A DNA stretch of 64,000 nucleotides from Limonium bicolor (GCA_023374045.1 CM041780.1:37959030-38023029); one strand, 5' to 3'; positions 23,959-34,664 are shown, numbered from the stretch's first letter. The notes: generated by a model from the letters alone, not told the origin. Numbers and translations are program-made.

Positions 23959-25185
23959 AGTTTGTCTTTTACTACTGTAATTGTTGCCGTAATACTTTGT
24001 TTTGATCCAGGTGGTTCGGTCCTACATATTGCCAATCTCCTGTTCCCGGTACTACCATTGTCAACTTTCATTTATGATCCGGGATAATGAAGAACATGCG
24101 TCTAGCTAGAGACGTTAAACCCGGGCAGCTTGGTGGGAGGCAACCCACTATCTATCTTTTGTCTTTCCTTTAATTTAATGTTGTTTTCTTTTTTGTACTA
24201 TATTTCCCTTTTATATGTTATAATAAAATGCAGGTTTTACTTGAGTTCTTCTGGCTGTGTAGAATATTCCTTACAGGTACATTTCATGACATTCCACAGC
24301 TGCACTCAAGTGTGGGGGAGCTCTACACACTCTACGGAATTTGGGGAGTACACTCTTTCCTTTATTTATTGCATGCCCTGTTAATTTAATTCCATCTACG
24401 GAATGAGGGCATTGCTTGAGCTTAAGTGTGGGGGAAGAGCCCTTTTTCAGGGCATTTTGTGCTTAAAATGTTTTAATCTCTCTACTTATCTTGCATTTGT
24501 TCAAAAATTAAAATTATGGACCCTGCTAATATAGGTTGTTCTCTTTATGAATAAATACTATTATGAATTGTGGGATAAATGGTACAAATTTAAAAATTTT
24601 CATTTGATTACTTTTGAGGAGCATTTTTATGGGTGTGACCAAATGATCTGCAATGGTTGGATTTTTATTGCTCAGGGGTTCTTTCTGTCTTCTTTCTTAG
24701 GGATTGCTAAGGGGTGCTTCTCTGTTAAAAAATAAATGTAATAAAGCAAGGGACTTGCGAGACACCATTGGTAACCAACAAAGAGAGTTGAGTGTTCTTA
24801 AAAACAAAAGCTTGATGCTTAAATATGATCTTCTCATCTCTTATGCAAAAGTGAAACAAATGCATGAATCTATTTTTCCTTTTGTTTTCTCCTCAATGCC
24901 CATTCTTGAGAGAAGTTGGCCGTGGTAAAAGTTCTCAAAGTCACCTTAACAAAGAAGCATTGAAGTACCTTGGATCATACCCCGAAACTCTATTTTATTT
25001 TTACCCTGAGCACACCTATGCCACCAGCAGTTGATTCTTCACACTCCTCAAAAAGTTTAAAGATCGTGTATTGTTCACCTCCTTATCCTACCCTTCATAA
25101 TAATATTTGTTAGTATTGAGCATTCCCTACTTACTTGGGTACATGGTTTTGCTTGAGGACAAGCAAAAAGATAAGTGTGGGGGTG
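23959..25185 (+). other. 3' untranslated region of B1 with three polypurine-like tracts
   Basis: No coding sequence is recognised. AAGTGTGGGGG occurs three times (24308-24318, 24424-24434, 25173-25183). The last copy abuts the 3' LTR and is the expected polypurine tract. The others are identical in core and lie about 750-870 bp upstream. Confidence 0.7.
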
Positions 25186-26658
25186 TGATAAGTGTCCAAA
25201 TGAGCATGTTTTATAGGTGTATTTCATATATTATTAGCACTTTTCTTGCTCATTTCTCCACTTTGGTTAGTTTTCCTCTAGTTATGTTTTATTGATTATC
25301 TCACAAATTTATTGGTTAAATATGAGGAAAACCAAGCTAGGAGCAAAGTACACGAAGAGACGAACGCATAGGCGCAGACGGGGATCAAATCGGAGCTAAA
25401 ACGAACATTTTAGAAGCAAAAGACCCTTGGTCCGGACCAGTGTCCGGATCAGCTGGTCCGGACCAACATGCCAGCGCGCCAGAAGAAGGAAATCGACATG
25501 GTCCGGACCACACTGGTTCGGACAGTGGTCCGGACATGTCGACTATGCCAGCATACAGAGCGCAACAGCAGCCGTGTGAAGAGATAAAATCCTTATCTCT
25601 TCACACGCAAATACCACCGCCTTACCTTCCCCTTTACCCTATATTTCTCTATAAATACACCTCCAAACCTCCATTAAATCATATCTCATTCCACCCTAAA
25701 CTTATGCCATTTTCCTTCCATAAAAATACCATAAAACTCTCCAAAAATCATACATCTCATCCACATATTATCCACATAAATTCCATACAACACCTCATTC
25801 CATAAAAACATTCCATTTCCATACTGTTGTTCTGTCCAACCTCTGCCCAAATATTAGCAGTCAAGATAGTGGAGCTGAATTAATTATCTTTCCCAGATGA
25901 TTTCTTTTACTTCTCATTCTGTCTTTTTAATTATGTTGGGCTAAGAGGATTTACTCCGGGCGAAGGTTTGGCCGTAATTTGTTTAATTATGTAATCTATA
26001 TTACTACCGGTTAAAATAAATACAGTTTGTTACGATTAAAGTTTATCTCTCACCTCTTTAATAAATTTCATGAATTTATTAAAATGCTTTACTAAGTCTA
26101 TTTTGATCAGACCGGTGATAAATAGACAGGTTAATTAAGCCGTAAATCTGGAGAAAGCTTATTATGATTTAATAAGTTAGTATTTTCAGATGCAAATATA
26201 ATTCCTCGCACTTAACCGTCGTTTACATATGTTTTGCTCGAACCTGGATTAGACCAAGCATTTTCTGGTAAACGAGTTCTTATGAGTCTATGACTTAGTC
26301 CTTAAGATAATAACAGGAATTTTGCCAAACTATTTTAATAAACCGGTAGAGATAGCATAATTAATCAGATTATATAAACCTGAACCCGGAGTTCCGTTTA
26401 ATTTGTTTTCAACTCAGTTAATTTAATCTGTTGCTTTACTTTACAAAAAAACAAGTCAATTAATTCCCCCCTTCTGTGACAAGCTTAGGTACTATATTAT
26501 TTCGCTATAGGTCCCACGGTTTGACCCCGGCCGCTTCTGTCTTACTATGCTACTACGACCGGGTTTTATTTGCAGCCCGACGGATATTTTGAGTTTTAAT
26601 TTCTTTCTCAATTGTATTAATTACACCAGTTCTAACCACTCACAATATACAGTCTGCA
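25186..26658 (+). repeat. 3' LTR of B1
   Basis: This LTR is nearly identical to 19567-21036 over 1,473 bp, with a handful of substitutions and small indels. It is followed by the target duplication ACGGG. The near identity of the two LTRs indicates recent insertion of B into the ancestral A LTR. Confidence 0.95.
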
Positions 26659-26689
26659 ACGGGTGTGTTTTAAAGGATGAGAAAATTTC

Positions 26690-26878
26690 TGGAATGGTCC
26701 GACCCAGTTGGTTGGGTCGGACAGATGAGGTTTAGAAGACGGAAAATTTCTGGAATGGTCCGACCCAGTTGGTTGGGTCGGACATGGGTCGGACAAGTGA
26801 AGTTTTTGCAAACCCGAAAGTTACTGGAAGGGTCGGACCCAGTTGGTGGGTCGGACGGTGGGTCGGACGACCCTTAAC
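26690..26878. repeat. Hairpin array of LTR A, right part
   Basis: Three units of about 65 bp each carry GGTCCGACCCAGTTGG paired with GGGTCGGAC, plus extra ATGGGTCGGAC half sites. The 3' LTR copy (44218-44404) has one more half site. Together with 19466-19561 this makes about five hairpins once B1 is removed. Confidence 0.88.
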
Positions 26879-28359
26879 ACTTAAAAAAAAAGAAATTTTG
26901 AATTCTAAGGATGATAATTGGTAATAAGGTATACCATGGGTAGGTAAGTAATGATGAGGACCCAAGAACTTAAGGGATTAAGTTAAGTTAAGTAAAAACC
27001 TTAATGTTTAAAGGTTGAGTTTATAAGGTTAAGTGGTAAGGATTTAAGAGGATATCCAATGGGAATCTTTAGGGACTAAGTGAGTTAAGTAAGGTGCAAA
27101 TAACTAATGGCCTAAGAATGAATCAATGTTTTAGGTTTGTGAATTGGGACCCTGGAGAAGGTTAAAGAACGACGATCGACGGTGAACGGTACAATCTTTC
27201 TTGTGACCTGCTTGCTAACGAGGTGTCCCTCGGCTTGTGTGCTATCTGTTTACTTGCTATGACTAAGACAAGATAAAGCATGCAACCGGTTATATTTGTT
27301 CTCGTTGTGTATGTGTTTCCTTTACACTAACCCACGAGACTTGAGAATGCTACTAACCGAGTTTAGTACTTACTGAGTTAAGAATAAGAGTTAAGTATTG
27401 GTGATTGTTGGTTAATACCCGTTAAGGTTTAACTAACACATGGTGTTTAAGATTTCTACTAACTGGAACTTGAGTGAGGAAACCCGGGACTGACTCCGGT
27501 CATGCATTCTAAGGAAAGGGGGACGGTATCTGAATCAGATCCGCCCTCCGCTTAAGGACTTGTCTTCGGACTTGTAGCCTAGGGCCGGTTGCCGGCTCAG
27601 CTACGCTGGACTCCCGTCCAGGGTAGGTGGCATTAAGATGGTGCGGTGGTATCACCTAAATCCCAGGTTTGAAATTAAGCTACAACCATTCCCTTCCAGG
27701 AACGGTTTGTATACTGAGAATAAGTTGAGGTTAAGATTAAGGTAAGGTAAGGAACTGAGGTTAAGGAATTCAGGACTAAGGAGGGGGTTACTAACCCACT
27801 TGATAAGGGAACGCTTGTGTCGTTCATTGTTTGTGAACTAAGTATGTTCATTTGTGGATTGTTGTTTATTGCACTTCATATCATGCTTGTGTATGTAATC
27901 AATTTCCATGCTATCGACAATTAGTCGTCGTAGCCCCGTTAGCTTGGGGGCCATGAGAGGGAGTACCAGCATTCGTGCTGACCCCCTTTGGGGGCTGTTT
28001 TTACACTTGCAGGCAAGAGACCCATGAAGTCGCACCACGAGAGTAGGAGCGGTTAGACTTAGGATGGGTTGTTTATTTTGAGCACGGGTTGCGCTTGTGC
28101 TCCCGTCTGTTTATATTGAAACTGAAGTAAGTTTGTAAATATGACTTGGATACTTAAACTCGGATGGTTGGTGGTATTTTGGATGGTGATGTTTGGGTTG
28201 GTTGTTATTTTGGATAAGTGTTGTAATTGATAAGGCCGGTATAATCTAACGATCAGACCGTGGCAAGGTCCAGGTGTTGTTATTTCCACTGCGACGAATT
28301 CGATTAAGTGTTCAGTTTTGCGATAACCACGATTGGCTTTGGATGGGGTGTTACAAAAG

Positions 28360-28372
28360 TGGTATCAGAGCG
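28360..28372 (+). other. Primer-binding site of element A
   Basis: TGGTATCAGAGCG begins four bases after the 5' LTR. It is the initiator-tRNA-Met type site typical of chromoviruses. A seven-base inverted repeat (28364-28370 with 28381-28387) overlaps it. Confidence 0.93.
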
Positions 28373-28589
28373 TAGTTACACTCTGATCAAGAAATACCAG
28401 ACATAAGAAACCACCGAGTTAGGATATAAGTTAAGGAATAAGTGATGGGTGAAGGGTGTGAGAAGTTAGAGTGAGTAGAGTCAGATGACCACTAATAAGT
28501 GTGGATCGTCTTTACCGTCTACGGACGTTATAAATTCGTTAACCGAACCAGTGGTGGATACGAATCTAATGTGAGTTATGCTTGTTCAG

Positions 28590-29991
28590 ATGGCAGGACG
28601 TCCTAGAGGAGGCCGAGGTCGTGGCCAGGGCGATGATGCTTCAGGGATACCGGGAGGGCAGACGATCGCCGAGATCGTAGCTGCCGCATTAGGGCACATG
28701 GGCTATCAGCCTGGTGTTGGTGCACCACCTCCACCGCCACAACCCAGGGAACCAAATTGGGTGAAGAGTCTTGCAGACCTTCGACCCGCACACTTTAAGG
28801 GGGAGACCGATCCCGCCAAGCTTGAGGCGTACATCTCCGAGCTGGAGACCGCCTTTGAGACCCTTGATGTCCCTGCTGGGATCAAGGTGCGTCTGACTGC
28901 TTTCTATCTGAAGGGGGCGGCAGGCGATTGGTGGAAGCTGGTGAGGGCCGAGCATGTGGCCAATCCAGAGTTCGGCTGGGAGCAGTACACCGCCTTGCTA
29001 CGAGCGAAGTACTACCCCGCCCATGTCCAGACGAAGAAGCGCTTGCAGTTGGATGCGCTTAAGCAGACCGACAAGATGACGGTGGACGAGTATTACTTAG
29101 AGTTCACCGCCTTGCTCCGTCTTTTGCCAGGTCTTGGATATTCAGACCAGATCCTGGAGGACCGCTTCTATGGCGGGCTTAGCCATCGACTCCGCTACGG
29201 CATGGGGCCGACGAGTTACACTACCTTGCAGGTAATAAGAATGATTGAGATTTGGGTAAGTAAATGAGTAAGATTTAGATTATGAGAAATAAGAGTGACT
29301 AATACTGTGGAAAGCAGGAGTGCTATCATGCCGCTGCTAAGGTTGAGATAACCGTCCAGCTGAGGGACGAGGAGAATGCTAAGAGGAAGAATGCTGGTAA
29401 GAGCTCGGAGAGTCAAGGGCAAGGAGGGTACAAGAAACAAAAGTACCAACCTCAGGCCCAGAAAAATCAGAACCCAAAAGGAAAGGAGGAAAAGGAGAAG
29501 GCTCCGGAGGAGCCATTGAAGTTGACGTATGCTTACGCAACTACACCCCTGCGCTCTAGGGCGCCAAAGGGTAAGGAATTGGTATTGAGTGAGTTAAGAA
29601 ACAATTAGTAACCGTTTGAGATATGAGTATTGATATTGTGAATGATCAGGAACTGAGACTGAGAAGGGAGCCGGTGGTGGCTACCAGCGACGCTACATCT
29701 GTAGGTGGTGTCACAGGGACCACCCCGGGCTCGATTGCAAGGGGAATAAGGTGGAGTGCAACTACTGTGGGGTATACGGACACCGGGCATATGAGTGCTA
29801 CCGGAACCCTGCTAGCAGAGCCTATAGGCCCGATACCAGGGGCAAGGGCAAGACCGATCAGGGAGCTGGATCTGACGGTCAGAGGAAGGGGCAGCAAGCC
29901 GCAGACAAGAACCCACGGGTGACCCAGAAGTCGGGACCCACACTACACTTGGTGGACCGGGACGATGAGCCTGAACCCTCATCGAGGCCAG
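28590..29991 (+). CDS. Gag of element A, three exons
   Basis: Structural particle protein assembled from exons 28590-29231, 29318-29570 and 29650-29991. Exon 1 holds a G/R-rich N-terminus and a retrotransposon Gag capsid domain (about residues 60-210; the signature GAAGDWW is visible). Exon 2 is a K/E/Q-rich linker. Exon 3 holds two zinc knuckles, CRWCHRDHPGLDC and CNYCGVYGHRAYEC. The knuckle frame is reached only if both introns are removed, and the phases (0, then 1) fit exactly. Start 28590 is preferred over the upstream in-frame ATG 28578 because the M-A-G-R-P-R-G start resembles other chromovirus Gags. Read without splicing, exon 1 runs into a stop at 29265-29267, giving a Gag without knuckles. 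Exon 3 ends in phase 1 at a GT donor. Confidence 0.85.
29232..29317 (+). other. Predicted gag intron 1
   Basis: The 86-bp intron has donor CAG|GTAATAAG and acceptor GCAG|GAG, and is AT-rich. A branch-like CTAAT (near 29300) lies about 15 bases from the acceptor. Removal joins phase-0 codons and continues the capsid reading. Confidence 0.8.
29571..29649 (+). other. Predicted gag intron 2
   Basis: The 79-bp intron has donor AAGG|GTAAGG and acceptor ATCAG|GAAC. Removal joins phase 1 and opens exactly the zinc-knuckle frame, which the unspliced frame misses. Confidence 0.8.
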
Positions 29992-30123
29992 GTACCGCTA
30001 TAACCACTTAGTAATAAAATTGCCTGCTTACCGCATTATCATGCATGTTTGGTGAATAATTGAGTTAAGTAAGAATGAGATGAGATTAGAACTTAAGTAA
30101 GATATAACCTACTACCACTTTAG
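29992..30123 (+). other. Predicted intron 3, between zinc knuckles and AlkB exon
   Basis: The 132-bp intron has donor CCAG|GTACCG and acceptor TTTAG|GAAGC. Removal is in phase 1 and places the AlkB frame directly behind Gag. The same donor also fits an acceptor at 31013-31014, giving protease in frame. Confidence 0.78.
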
Positions 30124-30859
30124 GAAGCTTCAACATTTGCTACCCAATACCATTTACACCTAACCCGGAGCACACCAACATCGAAACCATAGACTTTCCA
30201 ACCGAACAATGTCAGGTTATCCGCCCAGGTATGATCTTATTAAGGGGATACCTGACACCCGAAGCGCAAATAGCCATCATCAGGAAATGCAGTCAACTAG
30301 GAATGGGACCGGGAGGTTTTTACACATCGGAGTACCTAGGGGGAGCAAAGATGAAATTAAAAATGATGAGCTTAGGCAAGGATTGGAATCCGTATGCCAA
30401 GAACTACCAAACCACGAGGATGCAAGATGGAGTCTCACCACCGGGAATACCCGAAGAGTTCCATCCAGTTATTACACAAGTCGTGGAAATCGCTCAGCAA
30501 TTGGAAGCTGAACCGATTCCAGACATTCAAGCAGACATTTGCATTGTGAACTTCTACGAGAAGGATGGGCAACTTGGACTACACCAGGATAGGACGAGAC
30601 GGAGTCTCTCGAAAGAGGGATACCCGTAGTATCTTGGTCCATTGGGGATGATGCAGAGTTTTTATACGGAGAGCAGAAGCGTGCGGACCGTGCGAATAAG
30701 TTGGTACTTAAGTCTGGAGATGTATTAGTTATGGGAGGAGAATCAAGAATGTTATACCATGGGATTAAGAGAATCAAGTTGAATACAGCACCGTCAGCAG
30801 TAATGAACGCGACGCATATGAGACCTGGGAGATTAAACCTAACCTTTAGACAATATTAG
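30124..30859 (+). CDS. AlkB-type 2-oxoglutarate/Fe(II) dioxygenase domain inside retrotransposon A
   Basis: About 245 residues form a nearly complete AlkB-family oxygenase, a family that removes methyl groups from DNA or RNA bases oxidatively. Visible are the R-P-G-M-x-L-L entry, a substrate-side segment LKMMSLGKDWNP, V-N-F-Y, and the iron ligands H-x-D (HQD, 30582-30590) and distal H (30758-30760). The 2-oxoglutarate-binding motif RLNLTFR is at 30830-30850. Spacing and motifs most resemble plant ALKBH1-type proteins, not viral AlkB domains. One base is missing near 30591-30595 relative to a continuous reading; otherwise the two halves fit. The stop at 30857 comes right after the domain's natural end. 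It lies between the zinc knuckles and the protease, where no such domain is usual. A host gene capture is inferred. Substrate is unknown; element RNA or DNA is the obvious candidate. Confidence 0.93.
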
Positions 30860-31014
30860 TCATGTAATGTTAGAATGAGATGAGGGATGAGATGTAAGAT
30901 TGAAGCACATGTTGTAAACAAGATGGTTATGAATAAAATAACAGTGTTGTTCATATAAATTGTTACGACTCTTGTTATACCATCAATACTCATGAAGCTT
31001 GTGAACACAATTAG
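30860..31014 (+). other. AlkB exon 3' flank with polyadenylation signal and pol acceptor
   Basis: AATAAA lies at 30932-30937, 73 bp after the AlkB stop, so the Gag-AlkB message could end here. The segment ends in ACAATTAG (acceptor at 31013-31014). From 31015 the protease frame is open in the phase needed by the gag exon 3 donor. Confidence 0.6.
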
Positions 31015-31445
31015 GTTATGGACTCGGTACGGAAGGTGCATTAAGCATACTTACAGAGGCACAGGCCGACGCTAGCGGTACTATCCTCACCGGCACCTTT
31101 CCGATTAATGGGATTGAGGCATCAGTTCTCTTCGACTCAGGGGCCTCGCATACCTTTGTCTCGGCATCTTTCGCGAGCAGGTTGGGGCTAGACGCTGATG
31201 AGCTACCCGACTTCATGGTTACGCTCCCGTCTAAGGAGAAGGTTCGTTGCACTCGTTACTACCGAGGAGCCACTGTCAGAATTAAAGGAGAAGACTATCC
31301 AGTCAGTTTTATTGAGTTCAGTGAGATAGGATTTGATGTTATCTTCGGGATGAACTGGTTGGAGCGGCACAAGGGACGTATCCTCTGCGCCGAGCATAGA
31401 TTGCTGCTCAGGAGTCTGTCTGGGGTAACAATATCATACCGCTAG
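31015..31445 (+). pseudogene. Protease domain, start of pol exon, element A
   Basis: Retropepsin-type aspartic protease that would cut the polyprotein. The active-site motif F-D-S-G-A-S-H-T-F lies at 31131-31157 (Asp 31134-31136). The frame is open from 31015, with no plausible initiator before the conserved part, consistent with entry by splicing from gag exon 3. A TAG at 31443-31445 interrupts it, but the same frame continues beyond into reverse transcriptase, so this is a single nonsense change. Confidence 0.85.
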
Positions 31446-32440
31446 AGGCCTAGAGAGCCTTCGACTAAGATCATCACCACCATGGCAATGTATAAGGAAT
31501 TAAGGAGAAAAGAAGAAGTGTACCTCTGCTATGTACAGGACATAGAGAGAGACCCCGAGTTTGACCCCAACTTACCGGTAGTGTCGGAGTTCCCCAAATT
31601 ATTTCCACGGGAACTGCCCGGCATGCCACCCACTCGGGAGGTAGAGTTCACCATTGAGCTGCTACCTGGTACCGGACCGATAGCCAAGGCACCATACCGC
31701 ATGGCTCCGGCAGAAATGAATGAATTGAAAGAACAGTTGAAAGATTTGTTGGATAAGGGATTTATTAGACCAAGTGTGTCACCATGGGGAGCGTCAGTCC
31801 TCTTTGTGAAGAAGAAGGATGGTAGTCTCCGCCTCTGCATCGACTACAGAGAGCTGAATGCAGTAACAGTGAAGAATAAGTACCCACTACCCCGCATTGA
31901 CGATCTGTTCGATCAGTTGAAGGGAGCATCTGTGTTTCCAAGATTGATCTCAGATCGGGGTATCATCAGATAGCCATTAAGGAGGGAACATTGAGAAGAC
32001 GACATTCCGGACACGATACGGCCACTATGAGTTTACAGTGATGTCGTTCGGTTTGTCGAACGCACCGGCGAAGTTTATGGATCTGATGAACCGCTTGTTC
32101 CGGGAGCAGCTGGACAAGTTGGTTGTGGTGTTTATTGATGATATTTTGATATACTCGAAATCTAAGGCTGAACATGAGAAACATCTGAGGAGGTATTGGA
32201 ATATTGAGGGAGAACCAGCTATATGCTAAGTTCTCCAAAAGAGTTTTGGCTTGACCAGGTCTCTTTCCTAGGTCATGTCATCTCAGATGCTGGGATCTCA
32301 GTGGATCCAGCAAAGATTGATGCCGTATGTACTTGGCCAAGGCCGAAGACTGTTACCCGACATCCGGAGCTTCTCGGTCTGGCAGGTTACTACAGGAGAT
32401 TTGTTAGGGATTTCAGCAAGGTCGCGAAACCGATGACCAT
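31446..32440 (+). pseudogene. Reverse transcriptase of element A, frameshifted
   Basis: Ty3-type reverse transcriptase. Visible motifs in order are the P-Y-R-M-A-P-x-E block (31690-31715), the [15 protein letters not shown] block (about 31777-31820), and the catalytic F-I-D-D (32131-32142). The S-F-L-G-H-V-I-type block lies around 32262-32285 and the A-G-Y-Y-R-R-F block near 32380-32405. Frame breaks occur near 31935-31940, 31988-31994, 32190-32215 and 32350-32375. Those I can place are losses of single bases, often in short runs. The gene is full-length in content but not readable as given. Confidence 0.88.
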
Positions 32441-33080
32441 CTGATGAAAGATGCACCGTTCTTGTGGACGACTGTGAAAAATCATTTCAGAGTTTGAAGG
32501 ACTCACTGACCACTGCACCGGTTCTGACCATTCCGACGTAGAGGCTTTGAGGTTTATTATGATACATCCGGCAGAGGGCTGGGTTGCGTGCTCATGCAAT
32601 GGCAATTGGTGGCATATGCCTCACGACAGTTGAAGAAACATGATGAGAACTACCCCACACATGATTTAGAGCTGGAGCTGTAGTCTTTGCTGGATATGGC
32701 GCCATTACTTATACGGGGTTAGTGTGACGATCTACAACACACCTATCATAAGAGTTTGAGATACATATTCACTCAGAAGGAGTTAATCTCGACAGAGGAG
32801 ATGGTTAGAGTTTCTGAAAGACTATGACATTGACCTCTAGTACAAAGAGGAAAGGCCAATGTTGTAGCAGACGCCCTGAGCCGTCGAGCACACTCACTCC
32901 ATTCGCTAGTTTCTTTCTCCAGCTTGGTTGATGAGGTGCGAGAGGCTCAGAGGATAGATGAGTATATGAGAGAGGTCAGACAGAAGCTGACAGATGGTAC
33001 CTTTGAGAGTCAGAAATATGACTTCAACTTCACGACGATGATCTGATCAGACTTAAGGGCCGGTTATGCATACCACGGGG
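32441..33080 (+). pseudogene. RNase H and linker of element A, frameshifted
   Basis: Remains of the Ty3-type RNase H. Visible are a [15 protein letters not shown] block (about 32555-32600), the A-Y-A-S-R-Q-L block near 32613-32635 and the V-A-D-A-L-S-R-R end block (32863-32886). Several one-base losses and stop codons separate them. A linker with D/E/R-rich sequence leads to the integrase. Confidence 0.75.
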
Positions 33081-34245
33081 CAACACGGATCTGAAAGACC
33101 GTATACTTAGAGAATCACACTGTTCTTCAGTTTCCATCCATCCGGGAGCCTCTAAGATGTATAAAGACATGAAGAGATACTTCTAGTGGTCGGGGATGAA
33201 GACAGATGTTGCCGAGTTCGTCTTGAGGTGTCTCACATGCCAGAAGGTAAAATTCGAGCACCGACCACCGGGCGAAATGGTACAATCGATGCCAGTTCCG
33301 GAATGGAAGTTCCATGATATCTCCATGGACTTTGTAGTTGGACTCCCACCTGCTAGGGGAGGTCTCAACATGATATGGGTGGTGGTGGATCGCCTTACCA
33401 AAGTAGCCCGATTCATACCGATGAAGGATACTTGGAAGGTGACCAAATTAGCTGAGTTACTTGAGAAAGAAATAATGAGACATCACGGGATACCGAAGAC
33501 CATAGTGTCAGATAGAGATACCAGATTCCTTTCGAGGTACTGAAGAGCTACCAGAGAAGCGTTGGGTACATAACTCAAGCTGAGTACCACGTGCCATCCT
33601 CAGACAGATGGTCAGACTGAGCGTACTATTCAGACACTCGAGGACATGCTGAGAGCATGTGCCTTAGACTTCCAGGGCAGTTGGATTGACAAATTGCATC
33701 TGATCGAGTTTTCATATAACAACAGCTATCACGTTTCGATCAAGATGGCACCTTTTCAAGCGTTGTACGGTAAACCATGTCGTACACCGCTCTGCTGGGA
33801 TGAGTCGAGTGGGACGGTCATTATAGGACCAGAGTACTTAGAGCAAGTTAAGGCTGAAGTTCAGCAAATCAGGAGAACATAAAGCTGCCAAGATAGGCAA
33901 AGTCGTATGCTGTATGTTCGACGCGGGACCTTGAGTTTCGCAGTGGGCGACCAGGTATTTCTGCGAGTTTTCACCGATGAAGGGTGTATTCAGTTTGGGC
34001 AGAAGGGCAAATTAAGCCCGAAGTTTGTTGGTCCTTATGAGATTAAGGAGCGGGTGGGCCCGGTTGCTTATAGGTTGAATCTACCTGCTGAACTGGGTAA
34101 AGTGCATGATGTTTTTTCATGTTCACAGCTAAAGAATACATGCACCACCCCTCCCATGGTTAAGAACCTGAGAGTTGGCTTTAGAAAACCGAATATGAGA
34201 TCCGTGGAGACTCCTCAGAGAATCTTGGACAGTAAGACTAGGGAC
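33081..34245 (+). pseudogene. Integrase of element A, broken
   Basis: An N-terminal H-H-C-C zinc region is visible, ending C-L-T-C-Q (33228-33243). The catalytic D is at 33328-33330 (M-D-F), the second D at 33511-33513 (V-S-D-R-D) and the E at about 33619-33621 (Q-T-E-R). A TAG at 33184-33186 and frame breaks near 33541, 33590 and 33880 disrupt it. The C-terminal part (33907-34257) is an open 116-codon frame with the K-F-V-G-P-Y-E-I block typical of Ty3 integrase tails. Confidence 0.88.
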
Positions 34246-34363
34246 ACCTCGCCATAAGTCAGTGCGACTGGTGAAGGTTCTCTGGTCTAACCAGATGTCG
34301 AAGAGGCCACGTGGAATTAGAGGATAGATGAGGGCGAAGTACCCTTCTTTGTTTACTGACTAG
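34246..34363 (+). pseudogene. Chromodomain at integrase C-terminus, element A
   Basis: The blocks V-R-L-V-K-V-L-W-S-N and E-E-A-T-W, followed by Y-P-S-L-F, are typical of the chromodomain of plant chromoviruses, which guides integration to chromatin. At least two one-base losses (near 34306 and 34330) break the frame. This supports the Tekay/Del-type assignment. Confidence 0.8.
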
Positions 34364-34664
34364 ATTGTCTGTATAGGTACGGGGGCGTACCCCTTTTTAA
34401 GGGGGTAGAGCTTCCTCGCTTTTGTGTTAGGAAACAACTTGTTGTCGTTTGTTTTGTTGTTTAAGATGTGATTTGTTAAGTTGCTACACTTTGGTGTTAA
34501 GTTTGAGTTTATGTATATACTTATGTATTGTATTTGAGGTTGACCTTTGAGTCTTGAGATGTGGAAGGTGAAAAATAAGATGTGGTGTTAAGATTAGGGA
34601 ATTGAGTACCTGAATGGTTAGCATAATGTGAACTTTGGGGACAAAGTTCTTTTAAGGGGTAGAT
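34364..34664 (+). other. 3' untranslated region and polypurine tract of element A
   Basis: This short non-coding stretch ends in TTTAAGGGGTAGAT (34651-34664), the likely primer for plus-strand DNA synthesis. The LTR starts at 34665. Confidence 0.75.

Larger units (their letters stand above)
19567..26658 (+). mobile_element. Gag-only Athila-type element B1, nested in 5' LTR of A
   Basis: This is an intact 7,092-bp LTR element flanked by a perfect 5-bp duplication ACGGG (19562-19566, 26659-26663). It has LTRs of 1,470 bp and 1,473 bp, a primer site at 21040-21057, a gag frame split by one stop codon, and a long 3' region. No protease, polymerase or integrase motif is present, so it is non-autonomous and must use another element's enzymes. 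Its structure fits the class described as terminal-repeat retrotransposons with a GAG domain. Copy B2 at 37105-44180 is nearly identical and has the same insertion site. Confidence 0.95.
17124..28355 (+). repeat. 5' LTR of element A, carrying nested element B1
   Basis: The LTR runs from TGAAATACCCC to GGGGTGTTACA and is split at 19566 by B1. The LTR parts are 17124-19566 and 26664-28355, with ACGGG duplicated around B1. Short frames within it (for example 18000-18218 minus) are not supported as genes. It contains a hairpin array of GTCCGACCC/GGGTCGGAC type that B1 splits. Confidence 0.93.

Noticed and set aside
28360..28372. TGGTATCAGAGCG as part of a tRNA gene
   Set aside because: Only the primer-complementary segment is present; no tRNA arms surround it.
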